64,000 nucleotides of DNA. Source: Pseudomonadota bacterium. Its GTDB lineage: Bacteria; Pseudomonadota; Alphaproteobacteria; Rhizobiales; Xanthobacteraceae. The stretch covers positions 186,001-250,000 of the forward strand of contig JAEYAW010000028.1 of NCBI GenBank assembly GCA_023404675.1, written 5' to 3'. Within the stretch, counting starts at the first letter, position 1; each line of letters begins with the position of its first letter. A model generated the notes under the pieces. It was not told where the DNA came from and made no database searches. It saw only the letters and a list, made by a program, of their open reading frames with translations. The position numbers and the translations under genes were made by a program. Shown one piece after another: positions 42,803 to 53,296 of this stretch.

Positions 42803-43312
42803 ATGAGCACAACGCTAATCGAAGTCCGGCAAGCCAAACCGACCGACGCCCGCGCCGTGGCCGATACCCACGACGAGGCGTGGCGCTCCGCCTATCAGGG
42901 CATCATTCCCGGCGCGGAGCTGGAAAAGCTCATCAACCGGCGCGGCCCGCAGTGGTGGGACAGCGCGATCCGCAAGGGCAGCCGGATCAGCGTGCTGGTG
43001 TTCGGCAACACGGTGGCGGGCTACGCCAATTACGGCCGCAACCGCGCGCGCAGCCTGCATTTCGAGGGCGAGATTTACGAGCTTTACCTGCGGCCGGAAT
43101 TTCAGGGCCTCGGCTTTGGCCGCCGGCTGTTCTCGGCCGCCCGCCGCGATCTGGCGCAGAGCGGACTGAAGAGCATGGTGATCTGGGCGCTGTCGGACAA
43201 CGACACCGCCACCGGCTTCTACCGCGCGCTGGGCGGGCGGATGATCGCGCGCTCCTCCGAGCGCTTCGGCGCCAAGTCGCTCGACAAGGTGGCGTTCTCC
43301 TGGACCAACTGA
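42803..43312 (+). CDS. GNAT N-acetyltransferase
   Basis: 169 aa from MSTTLIEVRQAKPTDARAV. GNAT fold with LYLRPEFQGLGFGRRLFSAAR as the acetyl-CoA loop near residue 96 and the closing NDTATGFYRALGGRM. Substrate unknown. Stands alone with 173 bases of AT-richer promoter region before it. Confidence 0.9.
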   Translation: MSTTLIEVRQAKPTDARAVADTHDEAWRSAYQGIIPGAELEKLINRRGPQWWDSAIRKGSRISVLVFGNTVAGYANYGRNRARSLHFEGEIYELYLRPEFQGLGFGRRLFSAARRDLAQSGLKSMVIWALSDNDTATGFYRALGGRMIARSSERFGAKSLDKVAFSWTN

Positions 43313-43477
43313 GCGGCGCGTTCGGAGCCGCCTTTGCCGTCCCGGCGATACCATGCGGGACGTATCGGTAGCCCGGATGGGCGGAGCGCGATCCGGCACG
43401 GCCGCCGTGTGTCGCAGGCTTTCGCGTTGCCGCCCTGCACGTTTCACTGCGCGGACGACGCTCCTGAATCCGCCGTG

Positions 43478-44953
43478 TCAGCTCTTCACCACGTGAATGC
43501 CAGGCGTCTCCCCGGCCCCCGCCGACGCGGGCGGACGCTGCGGCAGCGGCGGCGCGGGAATCATCGCCAGCACCGCCTTGCGGTCTGCAACAGCGTTATG
43601 AAACTGCTCCAGCGCGATGCTGAACGCGGTCAGCGCGCCGGAATCGATCGCCCCGTTCTCGTAGCAGTTGAGCGTGTCGCGCAGGATGGCGTCGGCCTCC
43701 ATCTGCATCTCGTCGAGCTGGTCCGCCAGATCCGCGCGGCGCGCGGCGGTAATCATGTCGAGCAGGCGCTCGCGCTGGGTTGAATTGCTCTGCTGCTCGG
43801 GGCGGCGCAGATAGCTCGCGAACCACGCGCCGAGCGAGCCGAACGCCGACGCGCCCATCAGGCCCCACCAGATGTAATCGCTGTAGCGGTCGAGAAAGGT
43901 CTTTTCCTCGCCATCGACATAGGCGGCCGCACCGGGGTGAACCGGAATCGCCGCGTCCTTGTCGGTGTCCGGCGCTTCGAGCTGGGCACTGCGCGGAAAC
44001 TCGCCGAGGATGGTCTGGCGGATGGTGAACAGCTGGCGGGTCAGCGTCGCCACGGTGGCTTCGGACAGTGATTTGCGCGCGACGATGTGGTGACCAAAAC
44101 TGATGGTCTTGACCGCATCGTCCGGCCGGGCGGGCGCGCCGCCGAAGGCCCCGGCCGGAATTTCGCTGGCCTCGAACACAGGCCGCCGCTGGGCGATGGC
44201 GTCGGCCGCATCGATCGGAATGAACGTGGGAGAGGCCCCGTCGCGCGACGTGGCGGCGATGGCTTCCGCGGTGATTTTGCTGTTAAGCGGTCCGACCGCC
44301 ATCACCACGTCGATCTTCTGGGTGCGCAGGGCCTCGCCGATCCCCGCGGTCGGCAACTGCACGAACTCGACGCGATCCGCGGGCACGTTGTACTGCTCGA
44401 GAATGGCCTTCAGCAGCGTGCTGTTGGCAGGCGAGCGGCCGATCACGCCGATGCGCTGGCCGCCGAGCTGTTCCACCTTGGTGACCTTGGGTTTGCGCCC
44501 CCTGGGCTGGGCAGGGACCCAGAGCACCACCCAGTTCTTGCGCAGGGTGGCGACGGTCTGTGCGTTCTTCGGCAACTCGTTGTCGCCCCGCACCACGGCC
44601 AGATCCGTGCCCTGCTCGCCCAGGAGGGTCGCGCTCGCCATCGCTCCGTCGGTGGCGATCAGCTTCAGCCGGACGGAAGCCTGGTCCCGCGCGAAGGTCT
44701 GGGCGATGGCCTGTACGATCCTGAAATCGTCGCTGTTCGATGGCCCTACCGCGATCCGCAGCGTGACCGGGCGCATGGCGAAATAATAAGATCCCGCCAC
44801 GGCGGCGACGATGGCGAGCGCCCCCGCGATCACGATCAGCGTGGATTTGGCACGCCGCGCGGCCCGCGCGTCGGCGAGGCCCGCCGGCTCGCTGTAAGGA
44901 GCGTCGGCGAAGGCTTGCGATCGGGAAAACAGGCGCGTCAAACTCTGTTTCAT
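43478..44953 (-). CDS. TAXI-family TRAP solute-binding protein with membrane anchors
   Basis: 491 aa from MKQSLTRLFSRSQAFAD. An N-terminal anchor (LIVIAGALAIVAAVAGSYYF) precedes the periplasmic TAXI domain (VTLRIAVGPSNSDDFRIVQA, GEQGTDLAVVRGD, RIGVIGRSPANSTLLKAIL). A second helix near residue 375 (YIWWGLMGASAFGSLGAWF) leads into a cytoplasmic tail of about 100 residues. No TRAP permease gene is adjacent, so this looks like an orphan, possibly a sensor-like binding protein (inference). Confidence 0.85.
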   Translation of the reverse strand: MKQSLTRLFSRSQAFADAPYSEPAGLADARAARRAKSTLIVIAGALAIVAAVAGSYYFAMRPVTLRIAVGPSNSDDFRIVQAIAQTFARDQASVRLKLIATDGAMASATLLGEQGTDLAVVRGDNELPKNAQTVATLRKNWVVLWVPAQPRGRKPKVTKVEQLGGQRIGVIGRSPANSTLLKAILEQYNVPADRVEFVQLPTAGIGEALRTQKIDVVMAVGPLNSKITAEAIAATSRDGASPTFIPIDAADAIAQRRPVFEASEIPAGAFGGAPARPDDAVKTISFGHHIVARKSLSEATVATLTRQLFTIRQTILGEFPRSAQLEAPDTDKDAAIPVHPGAAAYVDGEEKTFLDRYSDYIWWGLMGASAFGSLGAWFASYLRRPEQQSNSTQRERLLDMITAARRADLADQLDEMQMEADAILRDTLNCYENGAIDSGALTAFSIALEQFHNAVADRKAVLAMIPAPPLPQRPPASAGAGETPGIHVVKS

Positions 44954-45085
44954 CTCGCCGCTCGGTGCGCCCACATTGTAGCAGATTTATAGCCGCAGCG
45001 CGCGTTCCGGATGGCAGATGGTTACCGGAGCCGGAACTATTGGGCGCAACCGCGTTAAGACAATCCGTGACGCGAGGGAAAAGGC

Positions 45086-45379
45086 ATGGTCGAACGGCTG
45101 ACAGAACAGGAACGGCGCACGGCGCTGGCGGAACTCTCCGGATGGAGCGAGGCCACCGACCGCGATGCCATTTGCAAGACCTTCACATTCAGAAATTTCA
45201 GTGAGGCGTTCGGCTTCATGGCGCGGGTGGCGCTGGAGGCGGAGAAGGCCGATCACCATCCGGAGTGGAGCAATGTCTACAGGACCGTCGACGTGACGCT
45301 CGCCACCCACGAGGCGAATGGCGTCACCGCGCGCGACATCGCTCTGGCGCGGGCGATGGACAAGATTGCCAAGCTGTAA
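45086..45379 (+). CDS. 4a-hydroxytetrahydrobiopterin dehydratase (pterin-4a-carbinolamine dehydratase)
   Basis: 97-aa PCD/DCoH-fold protein, the standard length, with the active-site motif [13 protein letters not shown] near residue 55. It dehydrates 4a-hydroxy-tetrahydropterin formed by aromatic amino acid hydroxylases or serves molybdopterin metabolism. No phenylalanine hydroxylase is adjacent. Confidence 0.95.
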   Translation: MVERLTEQERRTALAELSGWSEATDRDAICKTFTFRNFSEAFGFMARVALEAEKADHHPEWSNVYRTVDVTLATHEANGVTARDIALARAMDKIAKL

Positions 45380-45461
45380 TCCCGGCACGTCATTGTGATG
45401 CGACCCGCCCGGCCCCATATTTTATCCGGCCGGGCCCGCCCGGCCGGAGGGGATGCGAACG

Positions 45462-45857
45462 ATGGACAGGACGGTCGACGACAAGGCGTTTGATTTCGGC
45501 GCGGCCGCCGAGATGCGTGATCGCGAGCGTGTGCGTCGTGGCTTCTGGACGAAGATGAAGCGCGTCGCGGCGAAGCTGCCGTTCGCCGAGGATCTGATCG
45601 CGGCCTATTACTGCGCGTTCGACCGGCAGACGCCGCGTCACGTGCAGGCGGCGCTGCTGGGTGCGCTGGCCTATTTTATCCTGCCGCTGGACGCGGTGTC
45701 GGACTTCCTTCCGGTGCTCGGCTTCACCGACGACGCGGCGGTGCTGGCCACCGCCATCCGCCTGGTGTCGAGCCACATCCGGCCCGACCATCGCGAGGCC
45801 GCGAAGGCGGCGCTGGATGGGCTGCGCGGCGAGAAGGGCGAAGTCGCGTCACGCTGA
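45462..45857 (+). CDS. YkvA/DUF1232 family membrane protein
   Basis: 131 aa from the ATG at 45462, chosen over 45453 because the GGAGG lies too close to the first ATG. Conserved DUF1232 helix AALLGALAYFILPLDAVSDF followed by LPVLGFTDDAAVLATAI. Function unknown. Confidence 0.88.
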   Translation: MDRTVDDKAFDFGAAAEMRDRERVRRGFWTKMKRVAAKLPFAEDLIAAYYCAFDRQTPRHVQAALLGALAYFILPLDAVSDFLPVLGFTDDAAVLATAIRLVSSHIRPDHREAAKAALDGLRGEKGEVASR

Positions 45858-45976
45858 GACGCCGACGCGTAGAGACGTGGCCCGCGTGTCGCTGCACTTC
45901 ATCCGGGCGACGGGCCAAGGATGACGGGCCAAGGATAAAGGCGGAAGCAAACGCGACCTTGCGCAAAGTCCACAGC

Positions 45977-46003
45977 CGTCATCCCCGCGCGGGCGGGGAC
46001 GAC
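45977..46003. repeat. short palindrome of the GTCATCCCCGCG family
   Basis: GTCATCCCCGCGCGGGCGGGGACGAC is close to a perfect palindrome and belongs with the arms at 63400 and 63512. Lies between convergent genes. Confidence 0.55.
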
Positions 46004-46045
46004 GCCGTCTTTTGCCGAAGAAGATTGCTCGCGCATGCAACCATC

Positions 46046-47023
46046 TCACGGATGCAGGATCACCTTGCCCATGGCCTGACGTCCGCCGAGCACCTTGAGC
46101 GCCTCGGCGGTCTGCGCCAGCGGGAAGGTGCGGTCGACGTGGGATGAGATCTTTCCTTCCGCCGTCCACTGCACCAGCTTCTCCAGATTGGCGCGGTTCT
46201 TCGTCGGATTGATCCGTGTCCACGCGCCCCAGAACACGCCGCGGATGTCGCAGCCCTTCAGCAGCGCGAGGTTGAGCGGCATCTTCGGAATGTCGCCGGC
46301 AGCGAAGCCGATGACGAGGAAACGGCCTTCCCATGCGATCGAGCGCAGCGCCTGCTCGGCATACGAACCGCCGACCGGATCGAAGACGATGTCGACGCCC
46401 TTGCCGCCGGTGAGCTTCTTCAGGCCCTCCTTGAGGTCTTCCTTCGCATAGTTGAGCGTCAGCTCCGCGCCGTGCGCCTTCGCGAAAGCCAGCTTCTCGT
46501 CCGAGGACGCGCAGGCGATCACCTTCAGGCCCATCAGCTTGCCCAGTTCGCAGGCCGCAAGGCCGGTGCCGCCGGCCGCGCCCAGCACCGCGAGCGTCTC
46601 GCCGGGCTTGGGGCTCGCGCGGTCTTCCAGCGCATGCAGCGCCGTACCGTAGATGATGATGATGCCGGCGGCGCGGTCGTAGTCGAGATTGTCCGGAATC
46701 TTGACGATGGACGCCGCGGGCAGCGCGATCTTCTCGCGCGCGCCGTTGTGGCCGCAGGAGGCGACGACGCGGTCGCCAGGCTTCAGGTCGGTGACGCCTT
46801 CACCGATACTCTCGATCACGCCCGCGACCTCCGCGCCCGGCGAGAACGGGAACGGCGGCTTGATCTGGTATTTGCCCTGAATCATCAGGATGTCGAAGAA
46901 GTTCAGCGCCGCCGCCTTGATGGCGATCACCGCCTCGCCGGGACCGGCCACCGGGTCCGGAACGTCTGCGAGGACGAGATCATCGGGTTCGCAATACTGC
47001 GAGCAGAGAATGGCTTTCATCAT
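46046..47023 (-). CDS. NADPH:quinone oxidoreductase family protein
   Basis: 325-aa zinc-independent medium-chain reductase. GroES-like N-terminal part with AALNFFDILMIQGKYQ, Rossmann motif VLGAAGGTGLAACELGK near residue 148, and the quinone reductase stretch KGVDIVFDPVGGSYAEQAL. No zinc ligands typical of alcohol dehydrogenases. Reduces quinones or enones. Confidence 0.93.
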   Translation of the reverse strand: MMKAILCSQYCEPDDLVLADVPDPVAGPGEAVIAIKAAALNFFDILMIQGKYQIKPPFPFSPGAEVAGVIESIGEGVTDLKPGDRVVASCGHNGAREKIALPAASIVKIPDNLDYDRAAGIIIIYGTALHALEDRASPKPGETLAVLGAAGGTGLAACELGKLMGLKVIACASSDEKLAFAKAHGAELTLNYAKEDLKEGLKKLTGGKGVDIVFDPVGGSYAEQALRSIAWEGRFLVIGFAAGDIPKMPLNLALLKGCDIRGVFWGAWTRINPTKNRANLEKLVQWTAEGKISSHVDRTFPLAQTAEALKVLGGRQAMGKVILHP

Positions 47024-47529
47024 GCACCTTCAGCGGACGCGTTGGCTTTGTTGGTCTTGTTGGTGAGAGCGCCGCGCCGCTGCGAAAGGATGGGTCAGCA
47101 TGAAATGGCCTGTTGGATGGCCTCCCTGTGCCGCCTGTCTTCCGCATCGACAGCGCTTGCAGACTTCTTGCCGGATTTGTCCGCGACGAACAATCGCTTC
47201 GTGCCGGAGCGCCCGGTCGCGTGACATTTTGTTCGCTCGTTGCGGCCCAAAATTCCGCTTTGCGGAGATCGGAGATGTCACGAACAGCTCGCTCGGTCCG
47301 GATGCCGGCCTGCCCGTTAATCCGACGCAGGGACAATGGGTCGCGTGCCGGCCGGGCCTTGCGGCCCAAAAAGCGACTCATTGTTGCCGTCAGTTGCACG
47401 CAAATCCTCACCGTTCGGCTCCGGCGACTCGTGGTGTGGCGGTCGCGTGCGGGCTTTGCGAATCGGCGCCGTTGCTGTTGAGTGGCGGCGCTCCGTATTC
47501 CATCACCGTCAAGAGGGACACCATCGCGA
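47024..47529. other. 506-base gap without a recognisable gene
   Basis: Several overlapping frames are open but none has family sequence, coherent codon use or a ribosome site. A GGGCC-TTGC-GGCCC hairpin followed by five A lies at about 47354-47372, which on the minus strand lacks a terminator T-run in the right place. Promoters for both flanking divergent genes must lie here. Confidence 0.6.
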
Positions 47530-48087
47530 ATGATGCTGCGGACAATCGGACTTGCTGCGACGCTGGCCATGCTTTCTGGAACGCTCGACCCCGCAGCCGC
47601 GCAGGGTGCCAAGAACGCCAAGGGGCCCGGTGGAAGCGCCGAGCCGACGCTGGTCGGGCAGTTCGGGAGCTGGGGCGCCTACGTCGCCATGCCGAACGGC
47701 AAGAAAGTCTGCTTCGCGCTGGCGAAACCGTCCTCGTCCAAGACCAATCCGCCCAACAGACCGCGTGATCCGGCCTATGCCTTCATTTCCACGCGCCCGT
47801 CCGAAAAGGTCGTCAACGAGGTTTCCGTGATGATCGGCTACCCGGTGAAACCGGGTTCCGAATCCACCATGGAGGTCGGCGGCCAGCGCTATGCCATGTA
47901 CACGCAGGGTGACGGGCTCTGGATCAAGAACGCGGCCGAGGAAGACCGTCTGGTCGAAGGCCTGCGCAAATCGGCGGATGTGACGGTGACGGGCCAGTCC
48001 TCGCGCGGCACCCAGACGACCGACGTGTTCTCGCTGAAGGGCCTGTCGCAGGCGCTGGACCGGGTGGCGCAGGAGTGCCGGAAATAG
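47530..48087 (+). CDS. invasion-associated locus B (IalB) family protein
   Basis: 185 aa starting MMLRTIGLAATLAMLSG with a signal peptide cleaved after DPAAAQ. The IalB-family core shows FGSWGAYVAMPNGKKVCFALAKP, PAYAFISTRPSEKVVNEVSV, and the late MKGLSQALD-like TDVFSLKGLSQALDRV with a final Cys. Periplasmic; in Bartonella the family is linked to erythrocyte invasion, but free-living relatives carry it with unknown role. Confidence 0.9.
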   Translation: MMLRTIGLAATLAMLSGTLDPAAAQGAKNAKGPGGSAEPTLVGQFGSWGAYVAMPNGKKVCFALAKPSSSKTNPPNRPRDPAYAFISTRPSEKVVNEVSVMIGYPVKPGSESTMEVGGQRYAMYTQGDGLWIKNAAEEDRLVEGLRKSADVTVTGQSSRGTQTTDVFSLKGLSQALDRVAQECRK

Positions 48088-48260
48088 CACGCCGGACACG
48101 GCCGCCGGTCCAGCCGAGTCGCAATCGGCAAGGTAATTCGTTATATAACGTCAGGATATAGGCTCCGGCTGAGCCACAGCGTCGAACCATGGCCGGGAGT
48201 CGCCCTTCGCGTCCCGGCCCTTTCGCTTTGGCCAACCCGCTTCCGCAACGGACCACACCG

Positions 48261-49454
48261 ATGTCGCTCGCCGCGCAGATGCCGCTGGAAAAGCAGGCCC
48301 TGGAAGTCTACACGCCGCCGGCAAAGCCCTCGCTGATCGGCCTGTCGCGCACGGAGCTGGCCGACCGGCTCGGCGAGCTTGGCGTGCCCATGGGCCAGCG
48401 CAAGATGAGGGTACAGCAGCTCTGGCACTGGATGTATGTGCGCGGCGTGCAGGATTTCGCCGCCATGACCAACGTCGCCAAGGAGATGCGGGCGCTGCTG
48501 GAGGATCACTTCACGCTGGCGCGGCCCGAGGTGGCGGTGGAGCAGATCTCCAGCGACGGCACCCGCAAATGGCTGCTGCGGCTGCCCGGCGATGCCGGCG
48601 GGCGGGCCCATGAGGTGGAGTGCGTCTACATCCCGGAGACCGATCGCGGCACGCTCTGTGTCTCCTCGCAGGTCGGCTGCACGCTCAATTGCTCGTTCTG
48701 CCATACCGGCACCCAGCGCCTCGTGCGCAACCTCACCGCGGGCGAGATCGTCGGACAGGTGCTGGTGGCGCGCGATCGCCTGAACGACTGGACCGACCGC
48801 GACACGCCGGGCGGCGGCCGCCTCGTCACCAACATCGTGATGATGGGCATGGGCGAGCCGCTCTATAATTTCGACGCGGTGCGCGACGCGCTGCTGATCA
48901 TGGCCGACGGCGACGGCATCTCGATCTCGAAGCGCCGCATCACGCTCTCGACCTCGGGCGTGGTGCCGAACATCGCGCGGATCGGCGCGGAGACCGGGGT
49001 GTCGCTCGCCATTTCGCTGCATTCGGTGCGTGACGAACTGCGCAACGAACTGGTGCCGCTCAACCGCAAATATCCGATCGCGGAGTTGCTGGAGGCGTGC
49101 CGCACTTATCCCGGCGTATCCAACGCGCGGCGCATCACGTTCGAATACGTGATGCTGAAGGGCGTCAACGATTCGCTCGACGATGCGCGGCGGCTGGTGA
49201 AGCTGCTCAAGGGTATTCCGGCGAAGATCAACCTGATCCCGTTCAATCCGTGGCCCGGCTCGGCCTACGAATGTTCGGACTGGGAGCAGATCGAGAAGTT
49301 CTCGGAATTCATCTTCAACGCCGGCTATTCCTCGCCGGTGCGCACGCCGCGCGGCCGCGACATCCTCGCCGCCTGCGGCCAGCTCAAGTCCGAGACCGAA
49401 AAGCTCTCCGCCCGCGAGCGGCAGGCGCTGCGCGCCATGGCGATGACGGACTGA
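48261..49454 (+). CDS. rlmN: 23S rRNA (adenine2503-C2)-methyltransferase RlmN
   Basis: 397-aa radical SAM enzyme from [17 protein letters not shown]; the frame opens at 48189 without conservation. The CxxxCxxC cluster motif is [14 protein letters not shown] near residue 135, [10 protein letters not shown] and [18 protein letters not shown] follow. Methylates A2503 of 23S rRNA and A37 of some tRNAs, using a second catalytic Cys near the C-terminus (DILAACGQL). Confidence 0.97.
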   Translation: MSLAAQMPLEKQALEVYTPPAKPSLIGLSRTELADRLGELGVPMGQRKMRVQQLWHWMYVRGVQDFAAMTNVAKEMRALLEDHFTLARPEVAVEQISSDGTRKWLLRLPGDAGGRAHEVECVYIPETDRGTLCVSSQVGCTLNCSFCHTGTQRLVRNLTAGEIVGQVLVARDRLNDWTDRDTPGGGRLVTNIVMMGMGEPLYNFDAVRDALLIMADGDGISISKRRITLSTSGVVPNIARIGAETGVSLAISLHSVRDELRNELVPLNRKYPIAELLEACRTYPGVSNARRITFEYVMLKGVNDSLDDARRLVKLLKGIPAKINLIPFNPWPGSAYECSDWEQIEKFSEFIFNAGYSSPVRTPRGRDILAACGQLKSETEKLSARERQALRAMAMTD

Positions 49455-49604
49455 CGCAATCGCGCCTTACCCGGCTGGACACGATCCCGAGACCACCCGC
49501 GCCGTCAAAGGTGAAGGCCTCCAAAAAGTGAAGGGCTCCGGCTTGCGCCAGAGCCCTTCGACGGAGGGGGCATTGCCGGGTTTATGCCCCAACCGCAACG
49601 AAAG

Positions 49605-49635
49605 GCGCGGCCCCGAGGAGAAGAAGGGGCCGCGC
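49605..49635 (-). terminator. amtB terminator hairpin
   Basis: Ten-base perfect GC stem (GCGCGGCCCC and complement) with an 11-base loop starts 9 bases after the amtB stop on the minus strand, followed by CTTTCGTT. The T-run is poor, so Rho may help. A second stem at 49530-49559 (GAAGGGCTC/GAGCCCTTC) serves the convergent rlmN side. Confidence 0.55.
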
Positions 49636-49643
49636 GGTTCTGC

Positions 49644-50963
49644 TTACATGTTGTAGGCGCGCTCGCCGTGCTCGGCGAGATCGAGACCCTCGCGCTCGGC
49701 TTCCACCGTGACGCGCAGCCCGACGATCACGTCGACGACCTTGAAGATGATCGCCGAGACGACGCCGCACCACACCACCGCGATGATGACGGCAAGGATC
49801 TGCTTCCAGAGCTGGCCGGCCATGCTGTAGTCCTCGACTCCGACGCCGCCGAGCGAGCTCGCGACGAAGATGCCGGTGCCAATCGAACCGACGATACCGG
49901 CGACGCCGTGAACGCCGAACACGTCCGCCGTGTCGTCATAGCCGAACGCGTTCTTCACCGCCGTGCAGAAGATGAAGGACACGACGCCGCCGACCACGCC
50001 GAGCACGATGCCGCCCAGCGGCCCGACCAGACCCGCCGCCGGGGTGATGGCGACGAGGCCGGCGATCACGCCGGAGACCGTGCCGAGCAGCGAGGGCTTG
50101 CCCTTGACGATCCACTCCACGAACAGCCAGCCGAGCGCGGCAGCCGCCGTCGCCAGCAGCGTGTTGACCAGCGCCAGTGCCGCGACGCCATTGGCCTGCA
50201 GGGCCGAACCGGCGTTGAAGCCGAACCAGCCGACCCACAGCAGGGCGCCGCCGGTCAGCGTCAGCGTCAGCGAGTGGGGTGCCATCAGCTCCTTGCCGTA
50301 GCCGACCCGCTTGCCGACCATCAGGGCACCGACGAGGCCGGCGATGCCGGCGTTGATGTGCACCACCGTGCCGCCCGCGAAATCAAGCGCGCCGAGCTTG
50401 AACAGGTAGCCGTCGGACTGCCAGACCATGTGCGCGATCGGGTAGTAGACGAAGATCGCCCAGAGCACAGCGAACAGCAACACGGCCGAGAATTTGGTGC
50501 GCTCGACGAAGCCGCCGATGGCCAGCACGGGCGTGATCGCCGCGAAGGTCATCTGGAACGCGAAGAACACGTATTCCGGGATGGTGCCGCCGTCGTTCAC
50601 GACATCCTTGTCGACACCGAGCAGGAACGCCTTCGAGAAGCCGCCGATGAAGGCCGATCCCGAGGTGAAGGCGAGGCTGTAGCCGATCACGATCCACAGG
50701 ATCATCAGCAGGCAGGCCGCGGCGAGAATCTGGGTCAGCACCGACAGCATGTTCTTGGATCGGACGAGACCGCCGTAGAACAGCGCCAGGCCCGGCACGA
50801 TCATCAGCAGCACGAGCACGGTCGAGACCAGCATCCATGCGGTGTCGCCCTTGTCAGCGGCGGGGGCAGCTGCAGCGGGAGCCTGCGCGAGCGCGGTGCC
50901 GCCGAGAAGCACCAGACTGGCGAGCGTCGCCAGTCCTGTGCTGGAGGGACGTTTGAACGTCAT
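49644..50963 (-). CDS. amtB: ammonium transporter AmtB
   Basis: 439 aa. A cleavable signal (LATLASLVLLGGTALAQA) and an Ala-rich linker precede eleven helices. Family sequence: GLALFYGGLVRSKNMLS, the AFQMTFAAITPVLAIGGFVER stretch, DFAGGTVVHINAGIAGLVGA with the pore His, and DDTADVFGVHGVAGIVGSIGTG with the second pore His. Forms trimers blocked by uridylyl-free GlnK. Lies 43 bases after glnK on the same strand, so they form the usual glnK-amtB operon. Confidence 0.97.
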   Translation of the reverse strand: MTFKRPSSTGLATLASLVLLGGTALAQAPAAAAPAADKGDTAWMLVSTVLVLLMIVPGLALFYGGLVRSKNMLSVLTQILAAACLLMILWIVIGYSLAFTSGSAFIGGFSKAFLLGVDKDVVNDGGTIPEYVFFAFQMTFAAITPVLAIGGFVERTKFSAVLLFAVLWAIFVYYPIAHMVWQSDGYLFKLGALDFAGGTVVHINAGIAGLVGALMVGKRVGYGKELMAPHSLTLTLTGGALLWVGWFGFNAGSALQANGVAALALVNTLLATAAAALGWLFVEWIVKGKPSLLGTVSGVIAGLVAITPAAGLVGPLGGIVLGVVGGVVSFIFCTAVKNAFGYDDTADVFGVHGVAGIVGSIGTGIFVASSLGGVGVEDYSMAGQLWKQILAVIIAVVWCGVVSAIIFKVVDVIVGLRVTVEAEREGLDLAEHGERAYNM

Positions 50964-51006
50964 CTGTTTAGTCTCCTGATTGAATGTAGGTGAGCGCGTT
51001 TGAGGA

Positions 51007-51417
<411 letters not shown>

Positions 51418-51445
51418 CTACGCGGGCACAGCCGCGCGTAGAGAA

Positions 51446-51460
51446 TCAAATGCCGTGCCA
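51446..51460 (-). promoter_or_regulatory. sigma-54-like promoter of glnK-amtB (imperfect)
   Basis: On the minus strand TGGCACG-N4-TTGA with correct -24/-12 spacing, one mismatch (A for C) in the -12 GC. About 100 bases before the glnK start, as expected for a nitrogen-controlled (NtrC) operon. Confidence 0.45.
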
Positions 51461-51618
51461 CCCGCGCGATATTCCCTAACGGATTATGAATCCGGGGGTT
51501 TTTGCGCTGCACGACTCACTTCCGGCGCTGCGCCATTCTGCCGCGCTCAATAATTGGGCACAATCGCTCAAAACGGGTGCATGCCAGACATTCGACGTAT
51601 TGTTGCTTACCCGTGGTG

Positions 51619-51638
51619 CAGAATTTGGAGAAATTCTG
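51619..51638. promoter_or_regulatory. perfect 8-bp inverted repeat between the P-II genes
   Basis: CAGAATTT-GGAG-AAATTCTG, AT-rich in GC-rich DNA, with a protein-binding-site look. It lies 274 bases upstream of glnK. Regulator unknown. Confidence 0.4.
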
Positions 51639-51775
51639 ATTGCGCCCATAGCGGCGGCCGCGCATCCGCCCAAGAGACGTGCGTTCCGTTGCCTCTGCAG
51701 GCATCTGATCTGTGGGGAAACCGTGACGACCTTGCGGCAGCGCCTGTCCTTTGGTTACCGCCCGGCGCGCCCGTC

Positions 51776-52330
<555 letters not shown>

Positions 52331-52332
52331 TC

Positions 52333-53193
52333 ATGGCAGGACCATCCTGGTTCGTGGCGATCAACGGCAAGCAGGAAGGCCCCTATTCGGAGACCGAGTT
52401 TCGCGACCTTCTCGCCAACGGCGTGGTCAACGCCGAGACGCTGGTCTGGAGCGAGGGAATGACCAACTGGCAGCGCGCAGCCGACATTCCCGGCCTGCTC
52501 GCTGGTGGCGGCCGGGCGGCCGCGCCGCCGATGCCGGGAAGCGGCGCCGCCCCGCGCGGCACCCTGTCGGTCGATTTCCCGCTGCTGCCGTTCATCGGCT
52601 ACGGCCTGCTCTATATCATCGGCTTCGTCTTCGTCATTCCGGCCCCCTGGACCGCGACCGCCTTCTATCGCTGGGCGATCCCGTTCGTGCAGGTGCCACA
52701 GCGGCCGAATCTCAGTTTCACCGGCAAGCCCGGCGATATCTGGTACGCCTTCATCCTGATGGGGCTGGCCAACATCGCCAGTTCCTATTCCGATGAAAGC
52801 TACATGCTCGTCGGCTCGATCGTCGTTCAGGCGGTGATGTCCTGGTTCATCATCCGCTGGCTCGTGTCCAATATCGCCTCGGACGGGCGGCCGCTCGGGC
52901 TGAGTTTCAGCGGCGAGTGGTGGCAGTATCTCGGCTGGTATCTGTTCCTGATCGTTTCGATCATCACCATCATCGGCTGGGCCTGGGTCACCACCGCGTG
53001 GGGACGCTGGATGTGCGCCCGCATCGAGGGCACGCGCCGCCCGGTCTATTTCAACGCCAGCGGATTCGAACTCTTGTGGCGCAGCCTCGTCACCGGCTTC
53101 GCCTCGGCCTTCGTCATCCCGATTCCCTGGGTGGTGCGCTGGTATGCCCGCTGGATCGCATCTCAGGTGTCGGTCGGCGAGCCGACGTCGTAG
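52333..53193 (+). CDS. GYF_2/DUF4339-domain membrane protein
   Basis: 286 aa from MAGPSWFVAINGKQEGPYSE; GGGAG lies 8 bases before this ATG. Residues 4-50 form a GYF_2 (DUF4339) domain with the WFVAINGKQEGPY and WSEGMTNWQRAADIPGL signatures. The rest has four to five hydrophobic helices (FIGYGLLYIIGFVFVIPAP, WYLFLIVSIITIIGWAWV, and a WFIIRWLVSNI stretch) of the DUF898/YjgN kind. Function unknown; the N-terminal domain may bind proline-rich partners. Confidence 0.85.
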   Translation: MAGPSWFVAINGKQEGPYSETEFRDLLANGVVNAETLVWSEGMTNWQRAADIPGLLAGGGRAAAPPMPGSGAAPRGTLSVDFPLLPFIGYGLLYIIGFVFVIPAPWTATAFYRWAIPFVQVPQRPNLSFTGKPGDIWYAFILMGLANIASSYSDESYMLVGSIVVQAVMSWFIIRWLVSNIASDGRPLGLSFSGEWWQYLGWYLFLIVSIITIIGWAWVTTAWGRWMCARIEGTRRPVYFNASGFELLWRSLVTGFASAFVIPIPWVVRWYARWIASQVSVGEPTS

Positions 53194-53296
53194 CACTCCC
53201 CGCGATCCAACCCTTTCTTGTTTCGGCCCCCTCTGCTTCGCGGCGCAGGATTTGCTTTGCTGCGCGCGGATTGGTGCTTCTCCGGAGAATGGCGCG

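Noticed and set aside
47100..47529. small proteins in the 506-base gap (frames at 47100 and 47113 plus, 46980-47621 minus)
   Set aside because: Overlapping frames of similar length, no Shine-Dalgarno sequence, and odd composition. The Cys pairs in one frame do not form a recognisable metal site.
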